A stretch of DNA of 6,029 bases from Clostridia bacterium (GTDB taxonomy: Bacteria; Bacillota; Clostridia; Oscillospirales; Acutalibacteraceae), in NCBI GenBank assembly GCA_900754145.1, contig CAAEBW010000138.1, forward strand, positions 1-6,029. The letters are read 5' to 3'. Under the pieces are notes generated by a model. The model was not told where the DNA came from and did not search any database. It worked only from the letters and a program-made list of their open reading frames with translations. Of the stretch, positions 1 to 5,765 are shown piece after piece (the first letter of the stretch is position 1; every line of letters starts with the position of its first letter). Position numbers and translations under genes: made by a program.

Positions 1-21
1 GCCCCAACTACGCGTCTGCGT

Positions 22-36
22 GTCGAGGCACTCGAC
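22..36 (-). other. Short hairpin just 3' of tRNA-Gly
   Basis: Directly after the encoded CCA of the tRNA, the minus strand reads GTCGAG, a TGC loop and CTCGAC, a perfect 6-bp stem. No T-run follows within the visible bases, so it is not a clear terminator. It may be part of the tRNA 3' trailer or a processing structure. The first 36 bases are about two-thirds G+C, richer than the intergenic DNA beyond the tRNA, and are cut by the window edge, so their identity stays open. Confidence 0.3.
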
Positions 37-110
37 TGGAGCGGATAATGGGAGTCGAACCCACCTATTCAGCTTGGGAAGCTGATGTTCTACCGATGAA
101 CTATATCCGC
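37..110 (-). tRNA. tRNA-Gly (anticodon CCC)
   Basis: Complete glycine tRNA that reads GGG codons. On the minus strand the 7-bp acceptor stem GCGGATA/TATCCGC pairs fully. The D-arm is closed by GTTC/GAAC. The anticodon stem TCAGC/GCTGA encloses the loop TTCCCAA with anticodon CCC. The T-arm GTGGG/CCCAT encloses TTCGACT. The discriminator is T, and CCA is encoded in the DNA at 37-39, giving 74 nt with CCA. Its promoter ends 10 bases upstream of the mature 5' end, so the primary transcript would have only a very short 5' leader. It is divergent from the PerR-like gene. Confidence 0.97.
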
Positions 111-120
111 GTTGTTTTAC

Positions 121-149
121 ATTATATCACATTGTTTCTTTCTTTTCAA
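121..149 (-). promoter_or_regulatory. Sigma-A promoter of tRNA-Gly
   Basis: The minus strand shows TTGAAA at 144-149, a 17-bp spacer and a perfect TATAAT at 121-126. TGA just before the -10 box gives an extended -10 (TGn). Initiation would fall near 114, a few bases before the tRNA 5' end. The match and position are strong; no operator-like element is seen. Confidence 0.85.
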
Positions 150-208
150 GCGTTTAGTTTAAGGTTTTGAAAAAGGCTTAGAAAAATATAGAATCATAAA
201 AAATATTA

Positions 209-237
209 TTGACATTTAATACTTATTAGTATATAAT
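209..237 (+). promoter_or_regulatory. Consensus promoter of the PerR-like gene with a palindrome in the spacer
   Basis: TTGACA at 209-214, 17 bases, then TATAAT at 232-237: both hexamers are perfect consensus, with initiation expected near 244. The spacer holds a perfect inverted repeat, ATACT-TATT-AGTAT at 219-232, which overlaps the first base of the -10 box. A repressor bound there would block RNA polymerase. Fur-family regulators commonly control their own genes, so this is a good candidate autoregulatory operator. It is an even 5-4-5 palindrome, however, and does not match the standard 7-1-7 Per box exactly. Confidence 0.85.
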
Positions 238-270
238 ATCATTAAGAAAGGCATTGGGGATTTGAGAAAA

Positions 271-663
271 ATGGTAAAGCGAAATACTATTCAGCGCGCA
301 TTGGTTTTGGAAACCGTGAATAAATTGCAGAATCACGCCACGGCAGACGAGATTTATTCCGCACTTGTCGGCGAACACCCTAACATCAGCCGAGCGACAG
401 TATACCGCAACCTGAATCTCCTGTCCGAAACGGGAGAGATACGCAAGCTGGAGATTCCCGGCGGTCCTGACCGCTTCGACCACTGTGTTCACAATCATTG
501 CCACGTAAAATGCGAAAAATGCGGGCGGCTTTTTGATGTGGATATGGATTACGTTTCGGGTCTTGAAAGCAACATAAGGGATACCCGCGGCTTTGATTTT
601 ACGGGCTACGATATTATTTTCCGAGGTGTTTGCCCCGAATGTAAAAAGAAGCCGCAGGACTGA
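271..663 (+). CDS. PerR/Fur-family transcriptional repressor
   Basis: Predicted cytoplasmic DNA-binding repressor of the ferric-uptake-regulator superfamily, 130 residues from the ATG at 271. The N-terminal winged helix includes HATADEIY (22-29) and the recognition helix SRATVYRNL (about 40-48). The C-terminal dimerisation/metal domain has two CxxC pairs, C81/C84 and C121/C124, that form the structural zinc site. By alignment with Bacillus subtilis PerR, all five regulatory metal ligands seem present: H22, D70, H76, H78 and D89. The aspartate at the last position is typical of PerR rather than Fur, which suggests peroxide sensing by histidine oxidation, but an iron or other metal response cannot be excluded. 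The protein begins about 13 residues later than B. subtilis PerR, so the first helix is shortened. An in-frame TTG at 262, preceded by AGAAAGG, would add three residues. I prefer the ATG because relatives as I recall them begin at the KRNT segment and GGGGA lies 10 bases upstream. The pterin-fold gene follows after 63 bases on the same strand. Confidence 0.93.
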   Translation: MVKRNTIQRALVLETVNKLQNHATADEIYSALVGEHPNISRATVYRNLNLLSETGEIRKLEIPGGPDRFDHCVHNHCHVKCEKCGRLFDVDMDYVSGLESNIRDTRGFDFTGYDIIFRGVCPECKKKPQD

Positions 664-674
664 TATGTTTTAGG

Positions 675-698
675 AAAAAGCTCGGAAACGAGCATTTT
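675..698 (+). promoter_or_regulatory. Hairpin between the PerR-like and pterin-fold genes
   Basis: GCTCG-GAAA-CGAGC at 680-693 is a 5-bp stem with a GNRA-type tetraloop, flanked by five A on the left and ATTTT on the right. It looks like a weak terminator or attenuator that could lower expression of the second gene relative to the first. It could equally be an mRNA processing or stability structure. I found no separate consensus promoter between it and the next start, so co-transcription with partial termination is the simplest reading. Confidence 0.4.
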
Positions 699-726
699 CA
701 AATAAAAAATATTTAGGAGGATTATT

Positions 727-1293
727 ATGAGAAGCATCACCACATTAGATTTACAGTACGCGCACCGTTTTTACGGCTTTAAGGGCGAGGCGCAGTATCT
801 GCACGGACACACAGGGGTTTTAACAATCGAAGTCGAGGACACCGTCGAACCCGGCGTAAATATGGTTTTCCCCTGCAATGAAATTCAAAAAACCGCGTGG
901 GAGGTTCTGAAAAATTTTGATCACGCCTTGATTTTAAGGGAGGACGACCCGTTGCTCCCCGCTATTTTAAAGGTTTACGAGGATCAGGGAATTAAGGACG
1001 GCGCACCGACCAACAAGATGAAGGGTCCCGCCTTTAAAACCGAGCTTGCCACGGCTTACCCCGATTGCCGCCTAGTTGTAACTAAGGAAACAATGACCGT
1101 TGAGGGTATGATTAAGATAGTATACGACCTTTTAAAGGATAAGCTGAATATCGCAAAGCTGACCTTTACAAGCGGCGTCAATGCGGCTACCCAGGAGTAC
1201 AAGCCCGAAAAAAAGGTTGACCGCTGTCCGTTATGCGGTATCGCCCTTAACGAAAACGGCGTATGCCCGAAGTGCGGATACAGAAAGAACTAA
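727..1293 (+). CDS. 6-pyruvoyl-tetrahydropterin synthase/QueD-fold protein with C-terminal zinc ribbon
   Basis: A 188-residue cytoplasmic protein of the PTPS/QueD (T-fold) superfamily. Known members act on dihydroneopterin triphosphate in queuosine, biopterin or folate synthesis. The start is fixed by AGGAGG at 715-720, six bases before the ATG. The fold's zinc ligands are visible as H13 (YAHRF), H26 and H28 (LHGHTG). The Asp-His pair is D65/H66 (NFDHALIL), and E126 lies in TVEGM. The catalytic Cys normally four residues before HGH (CxxxHGH in QueD) is Ala22, with Glu21 beside it, so standard QueD chemistry is doubtful. The usual DF after the second strand is replaced by PC (49-50). An insertion of about 40 residues (74-115) separates D65/H66 from E126. 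The last 25 residues form a CxxC...CxxC zinc ribbon (C167, C170, C180, C183), absent from the typical 120-residue enzyme. No preQ1 riboswitch or other queuosine gene is nearby. The family is confident; the substrate is unknown, so I give no gene symbol. Confidence 0.88.
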   Translation: MRSITTLDLQYAHRFYGFKGEAQYLHGHTGVLTIEVEDTVEPGVNMVFPCNEIQKTAWEVLKNFDHALILREDDPLLPAILKVYEDQGIKDGAPTNKMKGPAFKTELATAYPDCRLVVTKETMTVEGMIKIVYDLLKDKLNIAKLTFTSGVNAATQEYKPEKKVDRCPLCGIALNENGVCPKCGYRKN

Positions 1294-1385
1294 TTTAACA
1301 AAAAGATATATTTTTAAAAACCGACAGGGGCTGTAAAAAAACACATTATCCGAAAAGACAAATTAATTCAGGGAAAATAAAAATA

Positions 1386-1438
1386 CAAGCTCTGCAAAAG
1401 CACAAAAATAAGGCTTTTGCAGAGCTTGCTTGCTTTTT
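1386..1438 (+). terminator. Strong intrinsic terminator after the pterin-fold gene
   Basis: A perfect 16-bp inverted repeat (1386-1401 with 1413-1428) encloses an 11-base A-rich loop and is followed by CTTGC and five T. On the minus strand the same stem is followed directly by a T-rich run (TATTTTTATTTT), so it probably terminates in both directions. It closes the PerR-like/pterin-fold unit and would also stop any read-through from nifJ. The 90 bases between the stop codon and the stem hold nothing else I can support. Confidence 0.85.
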
Positions 1439-1445
1439 AAAAAAC

Positions 1446-1645
1446 AAATCGGGGTTTGTAGAGGTAAAATGATATTAAAAATAGCCTCCCTTGCCTAAAG
1501 GGAGGTGGCTGAGCGAAGCGAAGTCGGAGGGATTCGATTATTTTTCTGCTAAGCCAGTATCCCCCAGTCTCGCTACGCTCGACAGCCCCCTTTAGGCAAG
1601 TGGCCTTTTTATGCGCTAATCAATCACCCCTACAAACCCTGATTT
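1446..1645. repeat. 200-bp nested inverted-repeat (MITE-like) element
   Basis: The outer arms are 20 bases long (1446-1465 and 1626-1645) and are inverted copies at 18 of 20 positions. Inside them, 1476-1611 is an imperfect palindrome of about 55 bp per arm. Both arms carry TTGCCTAAAGGG and a GAGCG(A/T)AGCGA core, ending in GGAGGGAT or GGGGGAT. No open frame with coding character lies inside. This architecture is typical of small non-autonomous elements or structured intergenic repeats. The CCTCCCTTGCCTAAAGGGAGG type is, to my knowledge, common in Clostridia genomes. I found no clear target-site duplication. Confidence 0.75.
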
Positions 1646-1684
1646 ATTATTTACGGTTCCGTTTAATGTATAACATCTAAAAAA

Positions 1685-1711
1685 CGGGCGGTCAAGGATG
1701 TCCGCCCCTAT
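1685..1711 (-). repeat. GTAGGG-type hairpin repeat, copy A
   Basis: The minus strand reads ATAGGGGCGG at one end and CCGCCCG at the other. GGGCGG and CCGCCC form a 6-bp stem around a 10-base loop. It has the same 27-base length and end motifs as the copies at 1831-1857, 1877-1903 and 5766-5792; the first base is A instead of G. Confidence 0.65.
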
Positions 1712-1730
1712 GGTGGTTAATTAAATTTGT

Positions 1731-1762
1731 GTAGGGTGCGGGTGTCCGGTGGACACCGCCCG
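1731..1762 (+). repeat. GTAGGG-type hairpin repeat, longer variant
   Basis: It begins GTAGGGTGCG and ends CCGCCCG. In the middle GGTGTCC and GGACACC form a perfect 7-bp stem around GGT. At 32 bases it is five longer than the main form, with the stem shifted inward. It lies 19 bases after copy A, in opposite orientation. Confidence 0.55.
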
Positions 1763-1797
1763 GAAGCAACAGCACCGACCGAGGCGGCAGCCGAGAC

Positions 1798-1818
1798 ACA
1801 GGCGTCCTCGACTGTCCG
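1798..1818 (+). repeat. Truncated GTAGGG-type repeat matching the copy near 5770
   Basis: These 21 bases match 5772-5792 at 20 positions (one C/T difference), but the GTAGGG head is missing. In its place is a GC-rich stretch (1763-1797). It looks like a broken or recombined copy. Only CGACTGTCCG need be compared by eye to recognise the shared 3' half. Confidence 0.6.
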
Positions 1819-1830
1819 TGGACATTCAAA

Positions 1831-1903
1831 CGGGATGATGTGGGCATCATCCCCTACTCATACTCTATTAACCTATGTAGGGGACGATGCCCACATCGTC
1901 CCG
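1831..1903. repeat. Two head-to-head GTAGGG-type hairpin repeats (large palindrome)
   Basis: Positions 1831-1857 (minus) and 1877-1903 (plus) are inverted copies identical at 25 of 27 positions. Each has a 9-bp self-stem: GGGATGATG/CATCATCCC in the first and GGGACGATG/CATCGTCCC in the second. The GTAGGGG ends face inward across a 19-base AT-rich spacer, so the pair can form either two hairpins or one 73-base cruciform. The pair ends 13 bases before the nifJ terminator stem. Nothing in 1646-1916 looks protein-coding apart from these repeats and the short GC-rich piece at 1763-1797. Confidence 0.75.
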
Positions 1904-1916
1904 TATTACGCATTAA

Positions 1917-1954
1917 AAACCCCGCGAAAGACATTTCTGCCTTTCGCGGGGTTT
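1917..1954 (-). terminator. Intrinsic terminator of nifJ
   Basis: A perfect 14-bp GC-rich stem (1917-1930 with 1941-1954) with a 10-base loop starts 12 bases beyond the nifJ stop codon. Read on the minus strand, the stem ends GGGGTTT and runs into TTAATG, giving five consecutive T, the classic rho-independent layout. Confidence 0.9.
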
Positions 1955-1966
1955 GTTGTTGTTGGA

Positions 1967-4900
1967 TTATTCCTCTGTGCCGTAGAGCTTAACGAGCTTT
2001 TCGAGGTGAGCGCGGCGAGCCTTTGCGGTCTCGGCGGCCTTGTCGAAGAGCTGTTCGGCGCGGTCGGGGAAGGAGCGTGTGAGTGAGGAGTAACGAGCCT
2101 CGCCCATGATGAAGTCCTTATAGTCAGCGGTTGCGGGCTTGCTGTCAAGCGCGAAGGGATTCTTACCCTCTGCCTTAAGCGCGGGATTGTAACGGAACAT
2201 ATCCCAGTAGCCGCAGTCTACAGCCTTCTTCATTTCCTTCTGGCAGTTAACCATACCGCCCTTAATCGAGTGCATCTCGCAGGGAGCGTAGCCGATTACA
2301 AGAGACGGGCCCGGATAAGCCTCAGCCTCTTTAAGAGCCTTTAAGGTCTGGTTCATATCAGCGCCCATAGCTATCTGCGCTACATAGATGTAGCCGTAGG
2401 ACATAGCTATCTCTGCAAGGCTCTTCTTGGCGATAGCCTTACCTGCCGCCGCGAACTGAGCAACCTGACCGATGTTGGACGCCTTGGAAGCCTGACCGCC
2501 GGTGTTTGAGTAAACCTCGGTATCGAATACCATAATGTTTACATCGTTGCCCTGAGCTAAAACGTGGTCAACGCCGCCGAAGCCGATGTCGTAAGCCCAG
2601 CCGTCGCCGCCGAAGATCCAAACCGACTTCTTGTTAAGGAATTCCTTATTGTCAAGAACATCCTTGCAAATCGGGCAGTTTGCGCCTTGCTTTTCAAGTG
2701 CGGCAACAAGCGCCTCGGAAGCGGCGGTGTTCTTAGCGCCGTTGTCAACGGTTGCGAGATATTCCTCGGCAGCCGCCTTAACAGCCTCGTCCGCCTTGTC
2801 GGAAGCGGCAATCTGCTTAACATCGTCAATAAGACGGTCGCGGATAGCCTTCTGACCTAAATACATACCGTAGCCGTGCTCGGCGTTATCCTCAAAGAGG
2901 GAGTTAGCCCAAGCGGGGCCCTGACCCTTAGCATTGGTGGTGTAGGGTGAGGTAGCGGCAGGTCCGCCCCAGATTGAAGAACAGCCTGTAGCGTTGGAGA
3001 CATACATTCTGTCGCCGAAGAGCTGGGTGATAAGGCGTGCATAAGAGGTCTCAGCACAGCCCGCGCAGGAACCGGAGAACTCAAGAAGCGGCTTTCTGAA
3101 CTGTGAAGTAATAACGTTTGCGTCGGTAGCAACATCCTTCTTCTCAGCAACCTTGGCAACGCAGTAATCGAAGGAAGCCTGCTCTACAAGCTGTGACTCC
3201 TGAGATACCATCTTGAGTGAATTGGTCGGGCATACGCCTACGCATACGCCGCAGCCCATACAGTCAAGGGGAGAAACGGTCAAAGCATAGGTGTAATCTG
3301 TCTTAAGGAAGGGCTTGGGAGCCTTCTTTAATGTAGCGGGAGCCGCCGCAACCTCCTCGGCGGTGAGCACGAAGGGACGGATTGTAGCGTGGGGGCAAAC
3401 GAAAGCGCACTTGTTACACTTAGCGCAGGTATCGGGATTCCACTCGGGAACCATAACCGCAACACCGCGCTTCTCGTAAGCCGAAGCGCCCTGCTCAAAG
3501 GTACCGTCGGCATGGTCCATAAATACAGATACGGGGAGAGAATCGCCGTTCATAAGACCAACCGGCTTCATAATATCGTCAACCATCTTGACAAGCTTTG
3601 CGGGACCCTCTTCCTTTACGGCAGCGGTGTTGTCCACAGCGTCAGCCCAGTCGGCGGGAACGTCAATCTTAACATAGGCAGTAGCGCCTGCGTCGATTGC
3701 CTTCTCGTTCATCTCGACGATTTCTTTGCCCTTCTTCATAAACTTCTGGGCCTTCTCCTTCATATAGCCGATAGCCTCTTCCTCGGGGAGAACCTTGGAA
3801 AGTGAGAAGAAAGCGGACTGAAGAACGGTATTTGTACGCTTGCCGAGACCTATCTCTGCGGCAATATCGATAGCGTTAACGGTGTAAAGCTGAATGTTGT
3901 TCTTGGCTATGTAACGCTTAGCCTCAGCCGGCATATGAGTGTTAAGCTCATCGGCTGTCCACTGGCAGTTGATAAGGAATACGCCGCCCGGCTTTACATC
4001 GTTTACCATCTTGTAGCCCTTGATTACATAGGAGGGGTTGTGGCAGGCAACAAAGTCCGCCTTGTTGATGTAGTAGGGGCTCTTAATCGGCTTGTCCCCG
4101 AAGCGGAGGTGGGATACGGTGATACCGCCTGTCTTCTTAGAGTCATACTGGAAGTATGCCTGAACATACTTGTCGGTATGGTCGCCGATAATCTTGATGG
4201 AGTCCTTGTTCGCGCCGACGGTACCGTCGCCGCCAAGACCCCAGAACTTGCACTCGATAGTACCCTCTGCCGCGGTGTTCGGAGCGGGCTCCTCTGCAAG
4301 TGACAAATCGGTAACATCATCGGTAATACCGATTGTGAAGTTGTGCTTGGGAGCATCCTTTTCGAGTTCCTTGTATACAGCGAATACGCTTGAGGGCGGT
4401 GTGTCCTTAGAGCCTAAGCCGTAACGGCCGCCTACAACGGTATCAACCTTTTTGCCGGTAGCGGCAAGAGCGGCTACAACATCGAGGTAAAGGGGCTCGC
4501 CTAACGCGCCGGGCTCCTTAGTTCTGTCAAGCACGGCAACCTTCTTAGCGGTAGCGGGGATAGCCTCTGCTAGTCTTTGGGCGCTGAAGGGACGGTAAAG
4601 GCGAACCTTTACAAGACCTACCTTCTCGCCCTTAGCGGTCAAGTAGTCGATAACCTCCTCCGCAACGTCGCAGATAGAGCCCATTGCTACGATAACGCGC
4701 TCGGCGTCGGGTGCGCCGTAGTAGTTGAACAGCTTGTAATCGGTGCCGATTTTGCTGTTAATCTTGTCCATATACTTCTCAACAATCGCGGGCATAGCGT
4801 CATAGTACTTGTTGCATGCCTCGCGGTGCTGGAAGAAGATATCGCCGTTCTCGTGAGAACCGCGCATTACGGGATGCTCGGGGTTAAGGGCGCGCTTTCT

Positions 4901-5509
4901 GAAGGCGTCAACCGCGTCCATATCGCACATTTCCTTAAGATCCTCGTAATCCCATACCTGAATCTTCTGAATTTCGTGAGAGGTGCGGAAGCCGTCAAAG
5001 AAGTTAATAAACGGAACTCTGCCCTCGATGGAAGCTAAGTGAGCTACGGGAGCTAAGTCCATAACCTCCTGGGGGTTGGTCTCGGCGAGCATAGCAAAGC
5101 CGGTCTGGCGGCAGGCGTATACATCGGAGTGGTCGCCGAAGATGTTAAGGGCGTGAGAAGCCACGCAGCGAGCCGATACATGGAAAACGCAGGGGAGCAA
5201 TTCGCCCGCGATTTTATACATGTTCGGGATCATAAGTAATAGTCCCTGAGAAGCGGTGAAGGTGGTGGTTAAAGCACCCGCCGCCAAAGAGCCGTGTACC
5301 GTACCTGCGGCACCCGCCTCGGACTGCATTTCGGCAACCTTAACGGTTGTGCCGAAGATGTTTTTAAGTCCCTGTGCAGACCACTGATCAACATAGTCCG
5401 CCATAGGACTGGACGGTGTAATCGGATAAATTCCGGCTACCTCGGTAAACGCATAGGCAACATGAGCCGCGGCGTTGTTACCGTCCATGGTCTTGAATTT
5501 TCTGGCCAT
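1967..5509 (-). CDS. nifJ: Pyruvate:ferredoxin (flavodoxin) oxidoreductase, single-chain
   Basis: Oxidises pyruvate with CoA to acetyl-CoA and CO2, reducing ferredoxin; this is the main cytosolic pyruvate outlet of anaerobes. The 1180 residues match the usual full length of about 1170-1200. Domains in order: pyruvate-binding domain with YPITPSSPMAD (28-38; catalytic Thr31) and Arg114; domain II (about 260-400); gamma-type domain III with GLGGDGTVGANK (about 424-435); 2[4Fe-4S] ferredoxin domain with C695/C698/C701/C705 and C750/C753/C756/C760; and the TPP domain with GDGWAYDIGFGG (968-979) and VYSNTGGQ. The proximal cluster ligands are C815, C818, C843 and C1077. All key residues are intact. 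I chose the ATG at 5509 because GAGGAGG lies eight bases upstream and the protein then begins MARKFKTMDGN, as in relatives. The longer start at 5557 has no ribosome binding site and would use leader sequence. It is a single gene with its own promoter and terminator, convergent with the PerR-like unit. An extra CxxC (C945/C948) lies before the TPP motif. Confidence 0.98.
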   Translation of the reverse strand: MARKFKTMDGNNAAAHVAYAFTEVAGIYPITPSSPMADYVDQWSAQGLKNIFGTTVKVAEMQSEAGAAGTVHGSLAAGALTTTFTASQGLLLMIPNMYKIAGELLPCVFHVSARCVASHALNIFGDHSDVYACRQTGFAMLAETNPQEVMDLAPVAHLASIEGRVPFINFFDGFRTSHEIQKIQVWDYEDLKEMCDMDAVDAFRKRALNPEHPVMRGSHENGDIFFQHREACNKYYDAMPAIVEKYMDKINSKIGTDYKLFNYYGAPDAERVIVAMGSICDVAEEVIDYLTAKGEKVGLVKVRLYRPFSAQRLAEAIPATAKKVAVLDRTKEPGALGEPLYLDVVAALAATGKKVDTVVGGRYGLGSKDTPPSSVFAVYKELEKDAPKHNFTIGITDDVTDLSLAEEPAPNTAAEGTIECKFWGLGGDGTVGANKDSIKIIGDHTDKYVQAYFQYDSKKTGGITVSHLRFGDKPIKSPYYINKADFVACHNPSYVIKGYKMVNDVKPGGVFLINCQWTADELNTHMPAEAKRYIAKNNIQLYTVNAIDIAAEIGLGKRTNTVLQSAFFSLSKVLPEEEAIGYMKEKAQKFMKKGKEIVEMNEKAIDAGATAYVKIDVPADWADAVDNTAAVKEEGPAKLVKMVDDIMKPVGLMNGDSLPVSVFMDHADGTFEQGASAYEKRGVAVMVPEWNPDTCAKCNKCAFVCPHATIRPFVLTAEEVAAAPATLKKAPKPFLKTDYTYALTVSPLDCMGCGVCVGVCPTNSLKMVSQESQLVEQASFDYCVAKVAEKKDVATDANVITSQFRKPLLEFSGSCAGCAETSYARLITQLFGDRMYVSNATGCSSIWGGPAATSPYTTNAKGQGPAWANSLFEDNAEHGYGMYLGQKAIRDRLIDDVKQIAASDKADEAVKAAAEEYLATVDNGAKNTAASEALVAALEKQGANCPICKDVLDNKEFLNKKSVWIFGGDGWAYDIGFGGVDHVLAQGNDVNIMVFDTEVYSNTGGQASKASNIGQVAQFAAAGKAIAKKSLAEIAMSYGYIYVAQIAMGADMNQTLKALKEAEAYPGPSLVIGYAPCEMHSIKGGMVNCQKEMKKAVDCGYWDMFRYNPALKAEGKNPFALDSKPATADYKDFIMGEARYSSLTRSFPDRAEQLFDKAAETAKARRAHLEKLVKLYGTEE

Positions 5510-5525
5510 TGAAAATTCCTCCTCT

Positions 5526-5573
5526 AAAAAATTCATGAGACGCTTATAAGCTTTCATTCTTTAACAGTCTCAT
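5526..5573 (-). promoter_or_regulatory. 5'-terminal stem-loop in the nifJ leader
   Basis: From the predicted start near 5576 the transcript begins almost at once with ATGAGAC, which pairs perfectly with GTCTCAT (7 bp) across a 25-base loop. The loop holds the palindrome GCTTATAAGC (5542-5551). The right arm is followed by GAA and six T, then the GAGGAGG ribosome site. It could be a stem that stabilises the mRNA 5' end, or a weak attenuator just before the ribosome site. The stem has only three G-C pairs, so strong termination is unlikely. Confidence 0.45.
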
Positions 5574-5582
5574 ACATCTACT

Positions 5583-5611
5583 ATAATACCACTTTTTTTC
5601 CGCCGTGTAAA
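5583..5611 (-). promoter_or_regulatory. Promoter of nifJ
   Basis: The minus strand shows TTTACA at 5606-5611, a 17-bp spacer and TATTAT at 5583-5588, each one mismatch from consensus. TGG before the -10 box gives an extended -10. Initiation near 5576 leaves a leader of about 67 bases. No Rex-type or PerR-type operator is recognisable around it. Confidence 0.75.
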
Positions 5612-5700
5612 CAAAAAATCTTGAAAAACTTTAAATAAATTGCACCGCCGTAAAATATTGGATACGATATATACAACGTCACATTTTAAGCCTTGGTATT

Positions 5701-5725
5701 CGGAAGGCATAAATGCCTTCCCTAC
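5701..5725 (-). repeat. GTAGGG-type hairpin repeat, 25-base copy
   Basis: The minus strand begins GTAGGGAAGG and ends CTTCCG. GGAAGGCAT and ATGCCTTCC form a near-continuous 9-bp stem. It shares the head and the CCG end with the copies beyond nifJ, with a different stem sequence, as expected if the fold rather than the sequence is kept. Confidence 0.55.
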
Positions 5726-5765
5726 AATTTTAGATATCAGACAGCAAAAAGCTAAATTTAATACC

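Noticed and set aside
1..36. A second tRNA gene downstream of tRNA-Gly, suggested by TTGGGGC resembling a Pro(GGG) anticodon loop
   Set aside because: The 24 bases before the putative anticodon stem contain no acceptor/U8/D-arm pattern, and the 3' half lies outside the window.
226..504. Minus-strand open frame opposite the PerR-like gene
   Set aside because: It is antisense to a clear Fur-family protein, has no ribosome site and shows no family features.
664..726. A preQ1 riboswitch before the QueD-fold gene
   Set aside because: Only a 5-bp hairpin is present; there is no preQ1 pseudoknot pattern and the space is nearly all accounted for.
1321..1341. Small hairpin ACAG-GGG-CTGT followed by seven A
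   Set aside because: A 4-bp stem is too weak, and the run is A rather than T on the coding strand; it is probably chance in AT-rich DNA.
1446..1903. A CRISPR array, because several short palindromic repeats lie close together
   Set aside because: The repeats differ in sequence and orientation, the spacing is irregular, and no cas gene is present.
1727..2086. Plus-strand open frame running through the repeats into the 3' end of nifJ
   Set aside because: It is made of repeat sequence, crosses the nifJ terminator and is antisense to conserved nifJ coding sequence.
5510..5557. N-terminal extension of nifJ by 16 residues from an upstream ATG
   Set aside because: There is no ribosome site before 5557, while GAGGAGG is ideally placed for the ATG at 5509. 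The extension is leader sequence with a stem-loop, and related enzymes start at MARKF.
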